Assembly: GCF_900101465.1 (NCBI RefSeq)
Contig: NZ_FMZM01000018.1
Location: 1 to 64,000 of the forward strand
Direction of reading: 5' to 3'
Source: Nocardioides lianchengensis
GTDB taxonomy: Bacteria > Actinomycetota > Actinomycetes > Propionibacteriales > Nocardioidaceae
Length of the DNA stretch: 64,000 nt
Shown here piece by piece: positions 23,188 through 31,867 of the stretch. Under the pieces are notes generated by a model that saw only the letters and a list, made by a program, of their open reading frames with translations, was not told where the DNA came from and did not search any database. The number at the start of each line of letters is the position of its first letter. The first letter of the stretch is position 1. The translations under genes and the position numbers were made by a program.

Positions 23188-24755
23188 GGGGTGGGGCTCG
23201 CTTCCGGGACGAGGGCGGGCAGGAGGTGCTTGCGGAGCTTGCCGTTGGCGCCGCGGGGCAGCTCGGGGACGACGCAGTAGACCCGCGGGACCTTGAAGCG
23301 GGCGACCCGCTCCTGCAGGAACGCCGTCAGCTCCTCGCCGGCCCGCTCGGGGTCGGCGCCGAGCACCGAGCCCGGGTCGGCCTGGACCACAGCGCAGACC
23401 ACGTCGCCCCACTCGGGGTCGGGCAGCCCGATGACGCCGGCGTCCTGGACGTCGGGGTGCTCGAGCAGGGCGGCCTCGACCTCGGCGGGGTAGACGTTGA
23501 CGCCGCCGGTGACCACGACCTCCGACGTACGGCCGAGGAGGAAGAGGTAGCCGTCGTCGTCGAGACGCCCGAGGTCGCCCACCGTCACGAAGTCGCCACG
23601 CCGGCCGGCCTCGGTCTTCTCCTGGTCGCCGCGGTACTCGAACGCGTGCGCGCCCATCCGCAGGTAGACCAGGCCCGATTCCCCCGTCGGCACGTCGGCG
23701 CCGTCGGCGTCCAGGATCCGCACCTCGGCCCCGGGCTGCGGCCGGCCGACGCTGCCGGGGCGCTCCAGCCACTCGGCGCTGGAGATCCGGGTGCCGGCCG
23801 CCTCTGTCGCGCCGTAGTACTCGTGCACGACCGGGCCGAACCAGTCGATGACCGCCCGCTTGACCGACTCCGGGCACGGCCCGGCGCCGTGCACCAGGTT
23901 GCGCATGCTCGAGACGTCGTACGACGCCCGCACCTCGGCGGGCAGGCGCAGCAGCCGGTGCAGCTGGGTCGGGACCATGTGGGTCGTGGTGACCCGCTCG
24001 TCCTGGACCAGCCGCAGCACCTCCTCGGCGTCGAAGCGGTCCATCAGCACCACGGTGTGGCCGAAGTGCAGCGAGGTGACGGCCAGGCCGCTGACCGCGG
24101 TGTGGCTGAGCGGGGAGGTGACGAGGTGGACCCCGTCGTCCTCCGGCTCGATCGCGAACATCCCGAGCTGCCAGTGCGCGCCGGCGGCGAAGACGTCGTC
24201 CGGGTCGCCCTCGGGCAACCGGCGCAGCACGCCCTTGGGGCGGCCGGTGGTGCCGGACGTGTAGCCCAGGTAGGAGCCGGGCGAGCGGTCCGCGAGCGGC
24301 TCGGTGGCGACCCCCCAGAGCTCCTCGAGCAGGTCGCGCAGCCCGGCGTCCGGCCCGAGCGCGAAGCACCGGTCCTCGGCGTAGCCGGCCGCTGCCACGG
24401 CCGCCCGGGTCTTCTCCGCGTGGCGCGTGGAGGTGACCACGGCGACCGGGGTGCAGTCGCCGACGATGTAGGCCGTCTCCGCGGTGGTCAGCGCGGTGTT
24501 GACCGGGACGTAGTAGGCGCCGACCTGCTGGCAGGCCAGCACCAGGGCGAGGGTCCAGGACTCGTTGGAGACCACGCCGACCACCCGGTCGCCGCGCTCG
24601 AGGCCCTGCTCGCGCAGCAGCCGGCTGGTCGCGTTCGCCCGGGCCAGCAGCTCGCCGCGGGTCACCTCGCCCCCGTCGGGGTCGACCACCGCGCACACGT
24701 CGGGCGCGGCCGCCGCCAGCCGCCAGAAGCCGAGCGGCTGCTCCGGCCCGGTCAT
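23184..24755 (-). CDS. AMP-dependent acyl-CoA synthetase (FadD-like)
   Basis: A 523-residue adenylate-forming ligase: YTSGTTGRPKGVLRRL phosphate loop, SPLSHTAVSGLAVTSLHFGH, HEYYGATEAAGTRISSAEW, GDLGRLDDDGYLFLLGRTSE and the C-terminal catalytic Lys in LPRGANGKLRKHLLPAL. It resembles actinobacterial FadD enzymes for ring-containing acids more than fatty-acid ligases, but the substrate is unassigned. ATG at 24755, overlapping the acyl-CoA dehydrogenase stop. Part of the eight-gene unit 29961-21608. Confidence 0.88.
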   Translation of the reverse strand: MTGPEQPLGFWRLAAAAPDVCAVVDPDGGEVTRGELLARANATSRLLREQGLERGDRVVGVVSNESWTLALVLACQQVGAYYVPVNTALTTAETAYIVGDCTPVAVVTSTRHAEKTRAAVAAAGYAEDRCFALGPDAGLRDLLEELWGVATEPLADRSPGSYLGYTSGTTGRPKGVLRRLPEGDPDDVFAAGAHWQLGMFAIEPEDDGVHLVTSPLSHTAVSGLAVTSLHFGHTVVLMDRFDAEEVLRLVQDERVTTTHMVPTQLHRLLRLPAEVRASYDVSSMRNLVHGAGPCPESVKRAVIDWFGPVVHEYYGATEAAGTRISSAEWLERPGSVGRPQPGAEVRILDADGADVPTGESGLVYLRMGAHAFEYRGDQEKTEAGRRGDFVTVGDLGRLDDDGYLFLLGRTSEVVVTGGVNVYPAEVEAALLEHPDVQDAGVIGLPDPEWGDVVCAVVQADPGSVLGADPERAGEELTAFLQERVARFKVPRVYCVVPELPRGANGKLRKHLLPALVPEASPTP

Positions 24756-25792
24756 CGCTCGGTCGCCTCGCCGGTCCGGGCGAGCAGCTCCACGGCCAGC
24801 TCGCGGCGCAGCGTGACCGTCGTGCCGTACGACGCGGCCAGGCCCATCACCCGCTTCAGCCACAGGTGCAGGTGGTACTCCCAGGTGAAGCCGATGCCCC
24901 CGTGCAGCTGCAGCGCCGAGACGTTGGCCCGGTCGGCCGCGTCGCCGGCGTACGCCTTGGCCGCCCAGGCGCGCCGTCGGGCGTCGGGCTCGTCGACGGC
25001 GTCGAAGGCGCTGAGCGCGGCGGAGGTGGCCATGTCGACCATCACCGCGAGGTCGGCGATCGCGTGCTTGACGGCCTGGAAGGAGCCGACCGGCCGGTCG
25101 AACTGACGGCGGACGCCGACGTACTCGACGGTGAGGTCGAGCAGCCGCCGCGAGGCCCCGGCCAGCAGGCAGGCGGCCCCGGCGACGGCGAGCACCCGCG
25201 CACGCTCCACGGCCGCGGGCGCCACCCCCAGCACGGTGCCGGCGTCCTCGCCGCGCCGGATCACGGTGGCCAGCGGGCGCAGCGGATCCAGGGCCTGCAC
25301 CGGCGTGACGTCGACGTCCGCGGGCAGCAGCGCCCGGACCGTGCCGTCCTCGGCCAGGTCGAGCACCAGGTCGGCGTCGCCGGCGTGCACGACGTACGGC
25401 GTGAGCGCGCCGAGCCGGACCGCGACCAGGGCGTCGCCGGCGCCGATCCGTTCCAGCCAGCTCACCGCGAGCGCCGAGTCCGGGAAGGCCGCGAGCACGC
25501 TGGTCGCCACCACCGCGGTCTCCAGGAACGGCTCGGGCACGGCGTGCTCGCCCAGGCTGACCAGCACCCCCGAGAGGTACGACGGGTCGAGCCCGGCCCC
25601 GCCGCGCTCCTCGGCGACCAGCGCCGAGACCAGCCCGGTCTCGGCCAGCCGACCCCACAGCTCCGGGGTGTGCGCGGTGCCGGCGTCGAGGCGCTCGCGC
25701 AGCTGCTCCGGGCCGCAGTGCCGGCCGAGCAGGTCCGCGGTGAGGCGCACCAGCTCCTGGCGCTCGTCGGTCGTCGGGTGGGTCGTTGTCAC
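24752..25792 (-). CDS. Acyl-CoA dehydrogenase, short subunit
   Basis: A 346-residue acyl-CoA-dehydrogenase-family protein, shorter than the usual 380-400. It keeps VEYVGVRRQFDRPVGSFQAVKHAIADLA and LQLHGGIGFTWEYHLHLWLKR, but its N-terminal and middle domains are weakly conserved and no EGT motif is seen at the end (VMGLAASYGTTVTLRRELA). Adjacent, overlapping pairs of such genes form alpha2-beta2 heterotetramers in actinobacterial steroid catabolism. The gene at 25789-27012 is the obvious partner. GTG start. Confidence 0.82.
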   Translation of the reverse strand: MTTTHPTTDERQELVRLTADLLGRHCGPEQLRERLDAGTAHTPELWGRLAETGLVSALVAEERGGAGLDPSYLSGVLVSLGEHAVPEPFLETAVVATSVLAAFPDSALAVSWLERIGAGDALVAVRLGALTPYVVHAGDADLVLDLAEDGTVRALLPADVDVTPVQALDPLRPLATVIRRGEDAGTVLGVAPAAVERARVLAVAGAACLLAGASRRLLDLTVEYVGVRRQFDRPVGSFQAVKHAIADLAVMVDMATSAALSAFDAVDEPDARRRAWAAKAYAGDAADRANVSALQLHGGIGFTWEYHLHLWLKRVMGLAASYGTTVTLRRELAVELLARTGEATER

Positions 25793-27012
25793 GGTCGCGG
25801 CTCCATCGGTAGGCCGAGCACTCGCTCGCTGATGATGTTGCGCTGGATCTCGTTCGTGCCGCCGAAGATCATCGCGGCCCGCGCGTACCAGTAGCGGTGG
25901 TGCCAGTCGGCCCACGAGCGCCGGGTGGCGGCGTCGGCGTACGGCACGGCGGCCGGGTCGCCCACGACGGCGCCGTCCTCCTCCATCAGCCGCAGGCCGG
26001 TCGCGAAGATGTCGTGCTGCATCTGGGTCCAGAAGACCTTGTTGATGCTGGCCGTGCTGTCCAGGTCGCCCCCGGCCTCGGCGATGCCCGCGAGCCGGTA
26101 GACGTTGGCCCGGTAGACCTCCGTCTCGACCAGCACCCGGCCGAGCTCGTCGAGCGCCCGGGTGTCGTCCTCCAGACCCCGGACCCGCACCAGGGCGGCC
26201 AGCGCCTCGACGTCGGCCGTGAACTTGGCGTGGTCGCCGAAGACCGCCCCGCGCTCGAAGCCGAGCGTGGACATCGCGACCCGCCAGCCCTGGTCGACCT
26301 CGCCCACGACGTTCTCCACCGGGACGCGGACGTCGGTGAAGAACACCTCGGCGAAGCCGCGGGTGCCGTCCACCATCGCCAGCGGGCGGACCTCGACGCC
26401 CGGCGAGCGCAGGTCGATGCAGAGGAAGGTGATGCCGTGGTGCTTACGCCGGCGGCCGACCTCGGGGTCGGTACGGACCAGGGCGAAGATCCAGTCCGCG
26501 AAGCCGCCCATCGACGTCCAGATCTTCTGCCCGTTGACGACGTAGTGGTCGCCGTCGCGCTCGGCGCGGGTGCGCAGCGAGGCCAGGTCGGAGCCGGACT
26601 CGGGCTCGCTGAAGCCCTGGCACCAGATCGTGCGGCAGGCCAGCAGGTCGGGGATCCAGCGCTCGCACTGCTCGGGAGTGCCGTACTGCATCAGCACCGG
26701 GCCCAGCAGGTAGAGCCCGCCCATGTTGATCCGCTCCGGGGCGCCCGCGCGGTAGTACTCCTCCGCGAACGCGATCGAGCGGCGCAGGCCGGCGTCGCGC
26801 CCGCCGTACGCCGCGGGCCAGTCGACGGCGGCGTACCCGCCCTCGAACAGGGTCCTCTCCCACGCGCGGTGCAGGTCGAAGCCGGCGCGCTCGGTCCACG
26901 ACGGCAGCGGCTCGGCCGGGACGTGGGCCTCGAGCCAGGCCCGGACCTCGGCGCGGAACTCCTCGACGGTGCTCGTCTCGGTGCTCATCTCGGCGCTCAT
27001 CTCGGTGCTCAT
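25789..27012 (-). CDS. Acyl-CoA dehydrogenase, long subunit
   Basis: A 407-residue flavoprotein: QGFSEPESGSDLASLRTRAE, YVVNGQKIWTSMGGFADW, GFAEVFFTDVRVPVENVVGEV, and the C-terminus AAMIFGGTNEIQRNIISERVLGLP, where GGT replaces the EGT of classical enzymes. The start is uncertain: three in-frame ATGs at 27012, 27000 and 26988 arise from a 12-base tandem repeat (MSTEMSAEMSTE), and none has a strong ribosome site. The first overlaps the preceding LLM stop as ATGA and is used here. Probably pairs with the short subunit encoded next. Confidence 0.85.
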   Translation of the reverse strand: MSTEMSAEMSTETSTVEEFRAEVRAWLEAHVPAEPLPSWTERAGFDLHRAWERTLFEGGYAAVDWPAAYGGRDAGLRRSIAFAEEYYRAGAPERINMGGLYLLGPVLMQYGTPEQCERWIPDLLACRTIWCQGFSEPESGSDLASLRTRAERDGDHYVVNGQKIWTSMGGFADWIFALVRTDPEVGRRRKHHGITFLCIDLRSPGVEVRPLAMVDGTRGFAEVFFTDVRVPVENVVGEVDQGWRVAMSTLGFERGAVFGDHAKFTADVEALAALVRVRGLEDDTRALDELGRVLVETEVYRANVYRLAGIAEAGGDLDSTASINKVFWTQMQHDIFATGLRLMEEDGAVVGDPAAVPYADAATRRSWADWHHRYWYARAAMIFGGTNEIQRNIISERVLGLPMEPRP

Positions 27013-27917
27013 GCGGCCAGCCCCACGGCGTCGGAGACGGCGCTCATCGTCTCGGCGTAGCTCTCGGCGGTCATCCGCAGCGAGAGGTTGACCCCGTCGG
27101 CGCCCAGCTCGGCGTACCGCCCGACCACGTCCGGCAGGGCCGTCAGCTCCCCGGTGAAGCGGAGCCCGGCGACGACGTGCTGCTCGGCCCGGTCGCGGCC
27201 CGCCTCCTCCAGGTGCCGGAGGTACGTCGCGTGGTGCTCGCCGAACTGGGAGACGGTCAGGTTCCAGGGGTACCAGCCGGTGCCGGCCGTCGCCGCGCGT
27301 CGCAGCGCCACCGGCGAGTGCCCGCCGACGAGCATCCGCGGCAGCGCCCGCCCGGTCTGCGGGTAGAGCCCGTCGGCGTCCTCGGCCCACTGCCGGGCCA
27401 GCTCGACCATGTTCTGCTCGCAGCGGCGGCCGCGGGTCTTGAAGGGGCTCCCGCAGGCTCCGAACTCCTCGGCCGACCAGCCGACGCCGACGCCGAGGTC
27501 GAAGCGGTCGTCGGTGAGCTCGGCCAGCGTCATCAGCTCACGGGTGAAGGTGCGCACGTTGCGCAGCGGCAGCAGCAGCACCGAGCTCCCGACCCGCAGC
27601 CGGGTCGTGGCGGCGCAGACCTCGGCGGCCGCCTGCAGGATGTCGAGGAGACCCTGGTCGGCCGCGGCCTCGACGCGTGCCCGGCCGCCGACGCTCTTGT
27701 TGTGCGTCTCGAGCTTGTCGGGATCGCTCGCCGAGGGCGCGTTCGGATAGGGGTACGCCGAGGTGTACTCGTCGAAGAACACCAGGTGCTCCGGCAGCCA
27801 GATCCCGGAGAAGCCGAGCTCCTCCGCGGTCCGGCCGAACTCCGCCATGAACGCGACGTCGCGCTCCTCGCTGCCGTCGAACAGGTCGACCAGGCCGATC
27901 TCCACGGGACTCCTCAT
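27009..27917 (-). CDS. LLM-class (F420-type) oxidoreductase
   Basis: A 302-residue luciferase-like protein: VEIGLVDLFDG, GFSGIWLPEHLVFFDEYTSAYP, TRLRVGSSVLLLPLRNVRTF, RFDLGVGVGWSAEEFGACG and LRFTGELTALPDVVGRYAELG. It resembles the gene product at 6241-7125 in the WLPEH and VGVGWS stretches. Start choice: the ATG at 27917 has no ribosome site, while the in-frame GTG four codons later (27905) has GAGGAG four bases upstream and gives the family-typical VEIGLVDLF start; the GTG may be the true one. Confidence 0.82.
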   Translation of the reverse strand: MRSPVEIGLVDLFDGSEERDVAFMAEFGRTAEELGFSGIWLPEHLVFFDEYTSAYPYPNAPSASDPDKLETHNKSVGGRARVEAAADQGLLDILQAAAEVCAATTRLRVGSSVLLLPLRNVRTFTRELMTLAELTDDRFDLGVGVGWSAEEFGACGSPFKTRGRRCEQNMVELARQWAEDADGLYPQTGRALPRMLVGGHSPVALRRAATAGTGWYPWNLTVSQFGEHHATYLRHLEEAGRDRAEQHVVAGLRFTGELTALPDVVGRYAELGADGVNLSLRMTAESYAETMSAVSDAVGLAA

Positions 27918-27944
27918 CGTCAGGACGGTGTCGGGTCAGGGTCG

Positions 27945-28742
27945 TCAGGCCGCCAGCGCGGCGACCTCGACGGGGGCGGGGACGTGGTCGAGCACGGCGA
28001 CGAGCTCGTCGACCCGCACCCCCAGGCCGGGGACGGAGTCGCGGGCGGCGTAGTAGTCCGCGACCGGCACGAACCAGGTACGACGCACCTGCTCGGCGGC
28101 GTCCCCCACCACCGCGGTGAGCTCGCCGATCCCGTGCACCAGCTCGTCCGCGGACTGCTGCCAGGCCAGCCAGCCGTCGGGCACGACCCCGGCGGCGACG
28201 ACCCGCTCCAGCACCTCGGTCGAGGTGGCCCGCACATGGGTCTTCGGGACCCGGGCCCCGACCGGCTTCGGGAGCGCGATCGCGCCCGCGAAGGACAGGA
28301 CCCGGCCCTGGTGCCCGGCCCGGTCCTGGGTCCACAGCGCCCGCATGCCTGCGAGGTGCTCGAGCGCGACCTCGAGGCTGTCGCGCTCCTCCTCGAGGAA
28401 CGGGTCGGCCAGCACCGGGGGCGGGACGGCGAGGTCGAGCCCCACCTCCGCCCGCCCCCGGCTGAGCCAGTCGAGCGTGGCCAGCTGCTTGGCCCGCACC
28501 GCGGGGCTGGCGAGGGAAAGGAGGTCGCCCGAGGTGGCCAGTCGCAGCCGAGTGGTCGCCCGGGCCGCGCACTGCAGGCCGAGCAGCGGGTCGAAGGACC
28601 GGTCCGCCGCAGCCTCGCGGTCCCCGACCGTCCACCACGACGCCAGGCCCGCCTCCTCGGCGGTCCAGGCGGCCTCGGTCACGGCCTCGGCGAGCCGGGT
28701 GCCCGGCCTCGTCCGGAGGCTGCACGCCACTCCGTGCTCCAT
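27945..28742 (-). CDS. LLM-class oxidoreductase, divergent
   Basis: A 265-residue luciferase-like protein. Seen are EEAGLASWWTVGDREAAADRS, LGLQCAARATTRLRLATSGDL, RAKQLATLDWLSRGRAEVGLDL, RVLSFAGAIALPKPVGARVPK and a late ATSTEVLERVVAAGVVPDGW. It is shorter and more divergent than the other LLM proteins in the island, and the cofactor-binding bulge is not obvious. It lies between the lipoprotein receptor gene and the previous LLM gene in the eight-gene unit. Confidence 0.7.
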   Translation of the reverse strand: MEHGVACSLRTRPGTRLAEAVTEAAWTAEEAGLASWWTVGDREAAADRSFDPLLGLQCAARATTRLRLATSGDLLSLASPAVRAKQLATLDWLSRGRAEVGLDLAVPPPVLADPFLEEERDSLEVALEHLAGMRALWTQDRAGHQGRVLSFAGAIALPKPVGARVPKTHVRATSTEVLERVVAAGVVPDGWLAWQQSADELVHGIGELTAVVGDAAEQVRRTWFVPVADYYAARDSVPGLGVRVDELVAVLDHVPAPVEVAALAA

Positions 28743-28788
28743 CGACGTCCTCTCCCTCAGCAGCTCAGGTCCGAATCGGCGCGGCGGC

Positions 28789-29961
28789 TCAGCCGGCCCA
28801 CTCGGCGAGGGTGCCGTCGGCCGTCCACTCCAGGTAGCTGCCCGGCGCGTTCAGCGTGGCCTGCCCGTCGCTGTAGGTCAGCGGGCCGTAGACCGAGTCC
28901 TGCTCGGAGATGGCCTCGAGGGCCTCGGCGACCTTCTCGGGATCCTTGCTGCCGGCCTCCTTGATGGCGGTCGCCATCAGCCACATGGCGGTGTAGCCCT
29001 GGGCGCCGTACATGTCGGGCTCGGCGTCGTACTCCTCCTGGTAGGCCTCGACGAAGGTGGTCGCCGCCTCGTTGTCGGTGAACCCCGCGTGGAACGGCAC
29101 CGCGAAGAGGGTGCCCGCGAGGCCGCCGCCCGAGGCGTCGAACAGCTCCTTGCTGTCGATGCCGTAGCTGGTGAGGATCCGCTTGTCGAAGTCCCGCTCG
29201 CGCAGCGCCCGGGCCATCAGTGCGGACGGCGTGCCGAGCATGCTCTGCACGACGACGTCGGGGTCGAGCGAGGCGACCTCGGTCGCTGCCTGGGTGAAGT
29301 TGGTGTCCGCCGACGCGGTGTTGATCGTCTTGACGACGTCGACCCCGTTGCGCTCCAGCGCCGCCTTCCAGACCTCCGCGTCGCCGACCATGCCGTCGTT
29401 GTCGCTGGTCACGACCAGGACCGCGGTCTCGATGCCCTCGGCGGGCACGACGGCGTCGACGAACTGGTCGTACATCCCGCCGGGCTCGGCGGGCAGCACG
29501 ACGGGACGGTAGATGTACGGCGGCTTCGCCAGCCCGGCCAGGATCGCCGAGGTCACGATCGCGGGGGTCTTGCTCTGCTCGATCATCGGGGCCAGCGCGC
29601 CGGCCTCCGAGGACAGACCGCAGCAGAGCACGCCGGAGGCGCCGTCCGCGACGTACTGGCGGTAGAGCGAGATGGCCTGGGCCGGGTCGCCCTTGATGTC
29701 GTCGATCTTCAGCTCGAGCGTGGCTCCCTCCCCCAGGAACTCGCTGTCGTTGATCTCCTTCACCGCGAGCTCGGCGCCCTGCGTGATCGGGACGCCGGCG
29801 AACGCCGCCGGTCCGGAGGTCAGGGCCGGGAAGCCGACCAGGTAGCTGTCGTCGCCTCCCTCGTCCGAGGAGGTGCATCCCGAGAGGACGACGAGCGACG
29901 TCGCCGTGACAGCCGCGAGGAGGGTACGGACCCTCCGGCGGGTGGTGATGGGTCGAGACAC
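28789..29961 (-). CDS. livK: Branched-chain-type ABC transporter substrate-binding lipoprotein
   Basis: A 390-residue periplasmic-binding-protein type I receptor anchored as a lipoprotein: basic start, hydrophobic stretch, lipobox LSGC with Cys29. The mature part has VGFPALTSGPAAFAGVPITQGAELAVKEIN and DDIKGDPAQAISLYRQYVADGASGVLCCG, typical of HAAT receptors, and YTAMWLMATAIKEAG near the end. The GTG at 29961 follows AAAGGGA; a longer frame would cover the operators. It heads the unit 29961-21608 and presumably feeds LivHMGF, which is encoded elsewhere in the island. The ligand is unknown. Confidence 0.88.
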   Translation of the reverse strand: MSRPITTRRRVRTLLAAVTATSLVVLSGCTSSDEGGDDSYLVGFPALTSGPAAFAGVPITQGAELAVKEINDSEFLGEGATLELKIDDIKGDPAQAISLYRQYVADGASGVLCCGLSSEAGALAPMIEQSKTPAIVTSAILAGLAKPPYIYRPVVLPAEPGGMYDQFVDAVVPAEGIETAVLVVTSDNDGMVGDAEVWKAALERNGVDVVKTINTASADTNFTQAATEVASLDPDVVVQSMLGTPSALMARALRERDFDKRILTSYGIDSKELFDASGGGLAGTLFAVPFHAGFTDNEAATTFVEAYQEEYDAEPDMYGAQGYTAMWLMATAIKEAGSKDPEKVAEALEAISEQDSVYGPLTYSDGQATLNAPGSYLEWTADGTLAEWAG

Positions 29962-29989
29962 TGGCTTCCCTTTCTGAGGCAAGTGATCA

Positions 29990-30025
29990 AGCAAGTGCTT
30001 GGTTCATGTAAAGCAAGCACTTGAT
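29990..30025. promoter_or_regulatory. Tandem pair of KstR2-type operators
   Basis: AGCAAGTGCTTGGT (29990-30003) and AGCAAGCACTTGAT (30012-30025), centres 22 bases apart, about two helical turns. They are 29 bases before the binding-protein start codon and control the longest unit of the island. Confidence 0.76.
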
Positions 30026-30071
30026 AATTGCATACGTGACGACGGTCACGCAATGGGTTCCAGACCTCAGA

Positions 30072-30923
30072 TCAGTGCTGGCGGAGGGTCACGCGACCCC
30101 GGTCGATGACCGGGTCGCCGGAGGCGGCGAGCACCCGGAAGCGGGCGCCGTCGGTGTCGCCCCACACGTGCAGGGACAGCGCGTCCCCCGGCAGCACCGG
30201 GCGGGTGAACCGTCCTGCGATCGACGCCAGGCGGGCGGCGTCCCCGCCGGCGACGGTGTTCACGAGCAGGCGGGTGGCGTAGCCGTAGGTGCACATCCCG
30301 TGCAGGATCGGGCGCTCGAAGCCGCCCCGGGCGGCGAACGCCGGATCCGCGTGCAGGGGGTTGCGGTCGCCGGTGAGCCGGTAGAGCAGGGCCTGCTCGG
30401 GACGGGTCGCGAACGCGACCTCGTGGTCGGGCGGCGCCGTCGGCTGCTCCCAGGCACCGCTGGTCCCCCGCTCACCGCCGAACCCGCCCGCTCCGCCGAG
30501 GAACGCCCCGGTCCGGCTGCGCGAGAGACGCCGACCGGTCGTCACGTCGGTGAGCACGGTCTCGGTCCACACGATCGCGTCGCGGCCCTTGTCCCACATC
30601 TCGGTGACCGTGGTGCTGACCCGGGCCTCGCCCGCGGGAGGCAGCGGACCGTCGAGCTCGACCTCCTGCTCGGCGTGCACCGCGCGGGTGGGGTCGTAGT
30701 CCCCCACGTCCGGCATCCCCGACCCGAAGCCGAGCACCACCGCGAAGCTCGGGACCACCTGCTGCGCGACGCCGTCGGTGTTCTCGGTGGTGAAGGCCAG
30801 CTCGGCCAGCGGGTCGGCCTGGCCGGCCCCGACCGCCAGGGCGTAGAGCAGCGACTCGGTGTCGGTCCAGCGCACCGTCCACTCGGGGACGGCGCTGCCG
30901 AGGCGGGTGGGATCGAGAGGCAT
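30072..30923 (-). CDS. Double hot-dog MaoC enoyl-CoA hydratase (hydratase-2 type)
   Basis: A 283-residue fused double hot-dog protein similar to the hydratase part of peroxisomal MFE-2. The catalytic stretch YRLTGDRNPLHADPAFA (Asp/Asn/His) is followed by RPILHGMCTYGYATRLL. The first half (LAFTTENTDGVAQQVVPSFAVVLGFG) is the degenerate substrate-binding repeat. Expected reaction: (R)-specific hydration of trans-2-enoyl-CoA with a bulky substrate. ATG with AGGAG upstream. Third gene of the unit 32958-30072; it fits functionally with the MFE-2-type SDR at 13961-14869. Confidence 0.87.
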   Translation of the reverse strand: MPLDPTRLGSAVPEWTVRWTDTESLLYALAVGAGQADPLAELAFTTENTDGVAQQVVPSFAVVLGFGSGMPDVGDYDPTRAVHAEQEVELDGPLPPAGEARVSTTVTEMWDKGRDAIVWTETVLTDVTTGRRLSRSRTGAFLGGAGGFGGERGTSGAWEQPTAPPDHEVAFATRPEQALLYRLTGDRNPLHADPAFAARGGFERPILHGMCTYGYATRLLVNTVAGGDAARLASIAGRFTRPVLPGDALSLHVWGDTDGARFRVLAASGDPVIDRGRVTLRQH

Positions 30924-30949
30924 GGGTCTCCTGTCGGGTCGGGACGGGC

Positions 30950-31867
30950 TCAGAGCGGGGAGAGCCGCGTGCGCGGCCCCGCCTTGAGCAGCCGCGAGGG
31001 GAGCTCGCGACCCACGAGGCGCTCGGCGGTCGCGGCGACCTCGAGCAGGTGGTCCAGGTCGACGCCGGTCTCGACGCCGAGCTCGTGCAGCAGGTAGACG
31101 GCCTCCTCGGTGGCGATGTTGCCGCTCGCCCCCGGCGCGTACGGGCAGCCGCCGAGGCCGCCGACGCTCGCGTCGAAGCGCTCGACCCCCAGCTCCAGCC
31201 CGGCGACCAGGTTGGCCATCCCGGTGCCGCGGGTGTCGTGCAGGTGCAGAGCGAGCTCGTGGTCGGGCTCGCGGTCGCGGAAGCCGCCGACCAGGCGTCG
31301 TACCCGTGGGGGCGAGCCCATGCCGGTGGTGTCGCCGAAGCAGATGCTGTCGGCCCCGGCCCGCACCGCTCGTACGGCGTACCCGACGACCTGGTCCTCG
31401 GGGATCTCGCCCTCGTAGGGGCAGCCGAACGCCGTCGCCACGATGACCTGGCAGCGGGCCCCGTCGGCGTGGGCCAGGTCGATCACCTCGGCGATCGCGG
31501 CCAGCGACTCCTCCGGGGTCCGGTTGATGTTGCGCAGGTTGTGGGTGCGCGACGCCGAGACCACGACCTCGATGTCGGTGAAGCCGGCCTCCAGCGCCCG
31601 TCGCGCGCCGACCAGGTTGGGCACCAGCGCCGAGTAGCGGACCTCGGGGCGCGGCGCGACCGTCGCCCAGACCTCGGCCGCGTCGGCCATCTGCGGGATG
31701 GCCCGCGGGTGGACGTAGGAGACCGCCTCGATCTCGGTCAGACCGGTGCCACCCAGGGCCTCGATCAGCTCGACCTTGGCCGCCGTCGGCACGGGCGGCT
31801 CGTTCTGGAGGCCGTCGCGCGGACCGACGTCGCGCAGCACCACCCGGGCGGGGACGTCGGCGCTCAC
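30950..31867 (-). CDS. HMG-CoA lyase-like protein
   Basis: A 305-residue TIM-barrel lyase that would split a 3-hydroxy-3-methylacyl-CoA into a CoA ester and a ketoacid. RDVGPRDGLQNEP (active-site Arg/Asp), HLHDTRGTGMANLVAG (metal His pair) and SVGGLGGCPYAPGASGN (catalytic Cys loop) match the HMG-CoA lyase signature. GTG start overlapping the dehydrogenase stop by 4 bases. Its presence implies a branched (3-methyl) intermediate, as in leucine or isoprenoid (citronellol/geraniol-like) breakdown, or a related aldol cleavage. Confidence 0.88.
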   Translation of the reverse strand: MSADVPARVVLRDVGPRDGLQNEPPVPTAAKVELIEALGGTGLTEIEAVSYVHPRAIPQMADAAEVWATVAPRPEVRYSALVPNLVGARRALEAGFTDIEVVVSASRTHNLRNINRTPEESLAAIAEVIDLAHADGARCQVIVATAFGCPYEGEIPEDQVVGYAVRAVRAGADSICFGDTTGMGSPPRVRRLVGGFRDREPDHELALHLHDTRGTGMANLVAGLELGVERFDASVGGLGGCPYAPGASGNIATEEAVYLLHELGVETGVDLDHLLEVAATAERLVGRELPSRLLKAGPRTRLSPL

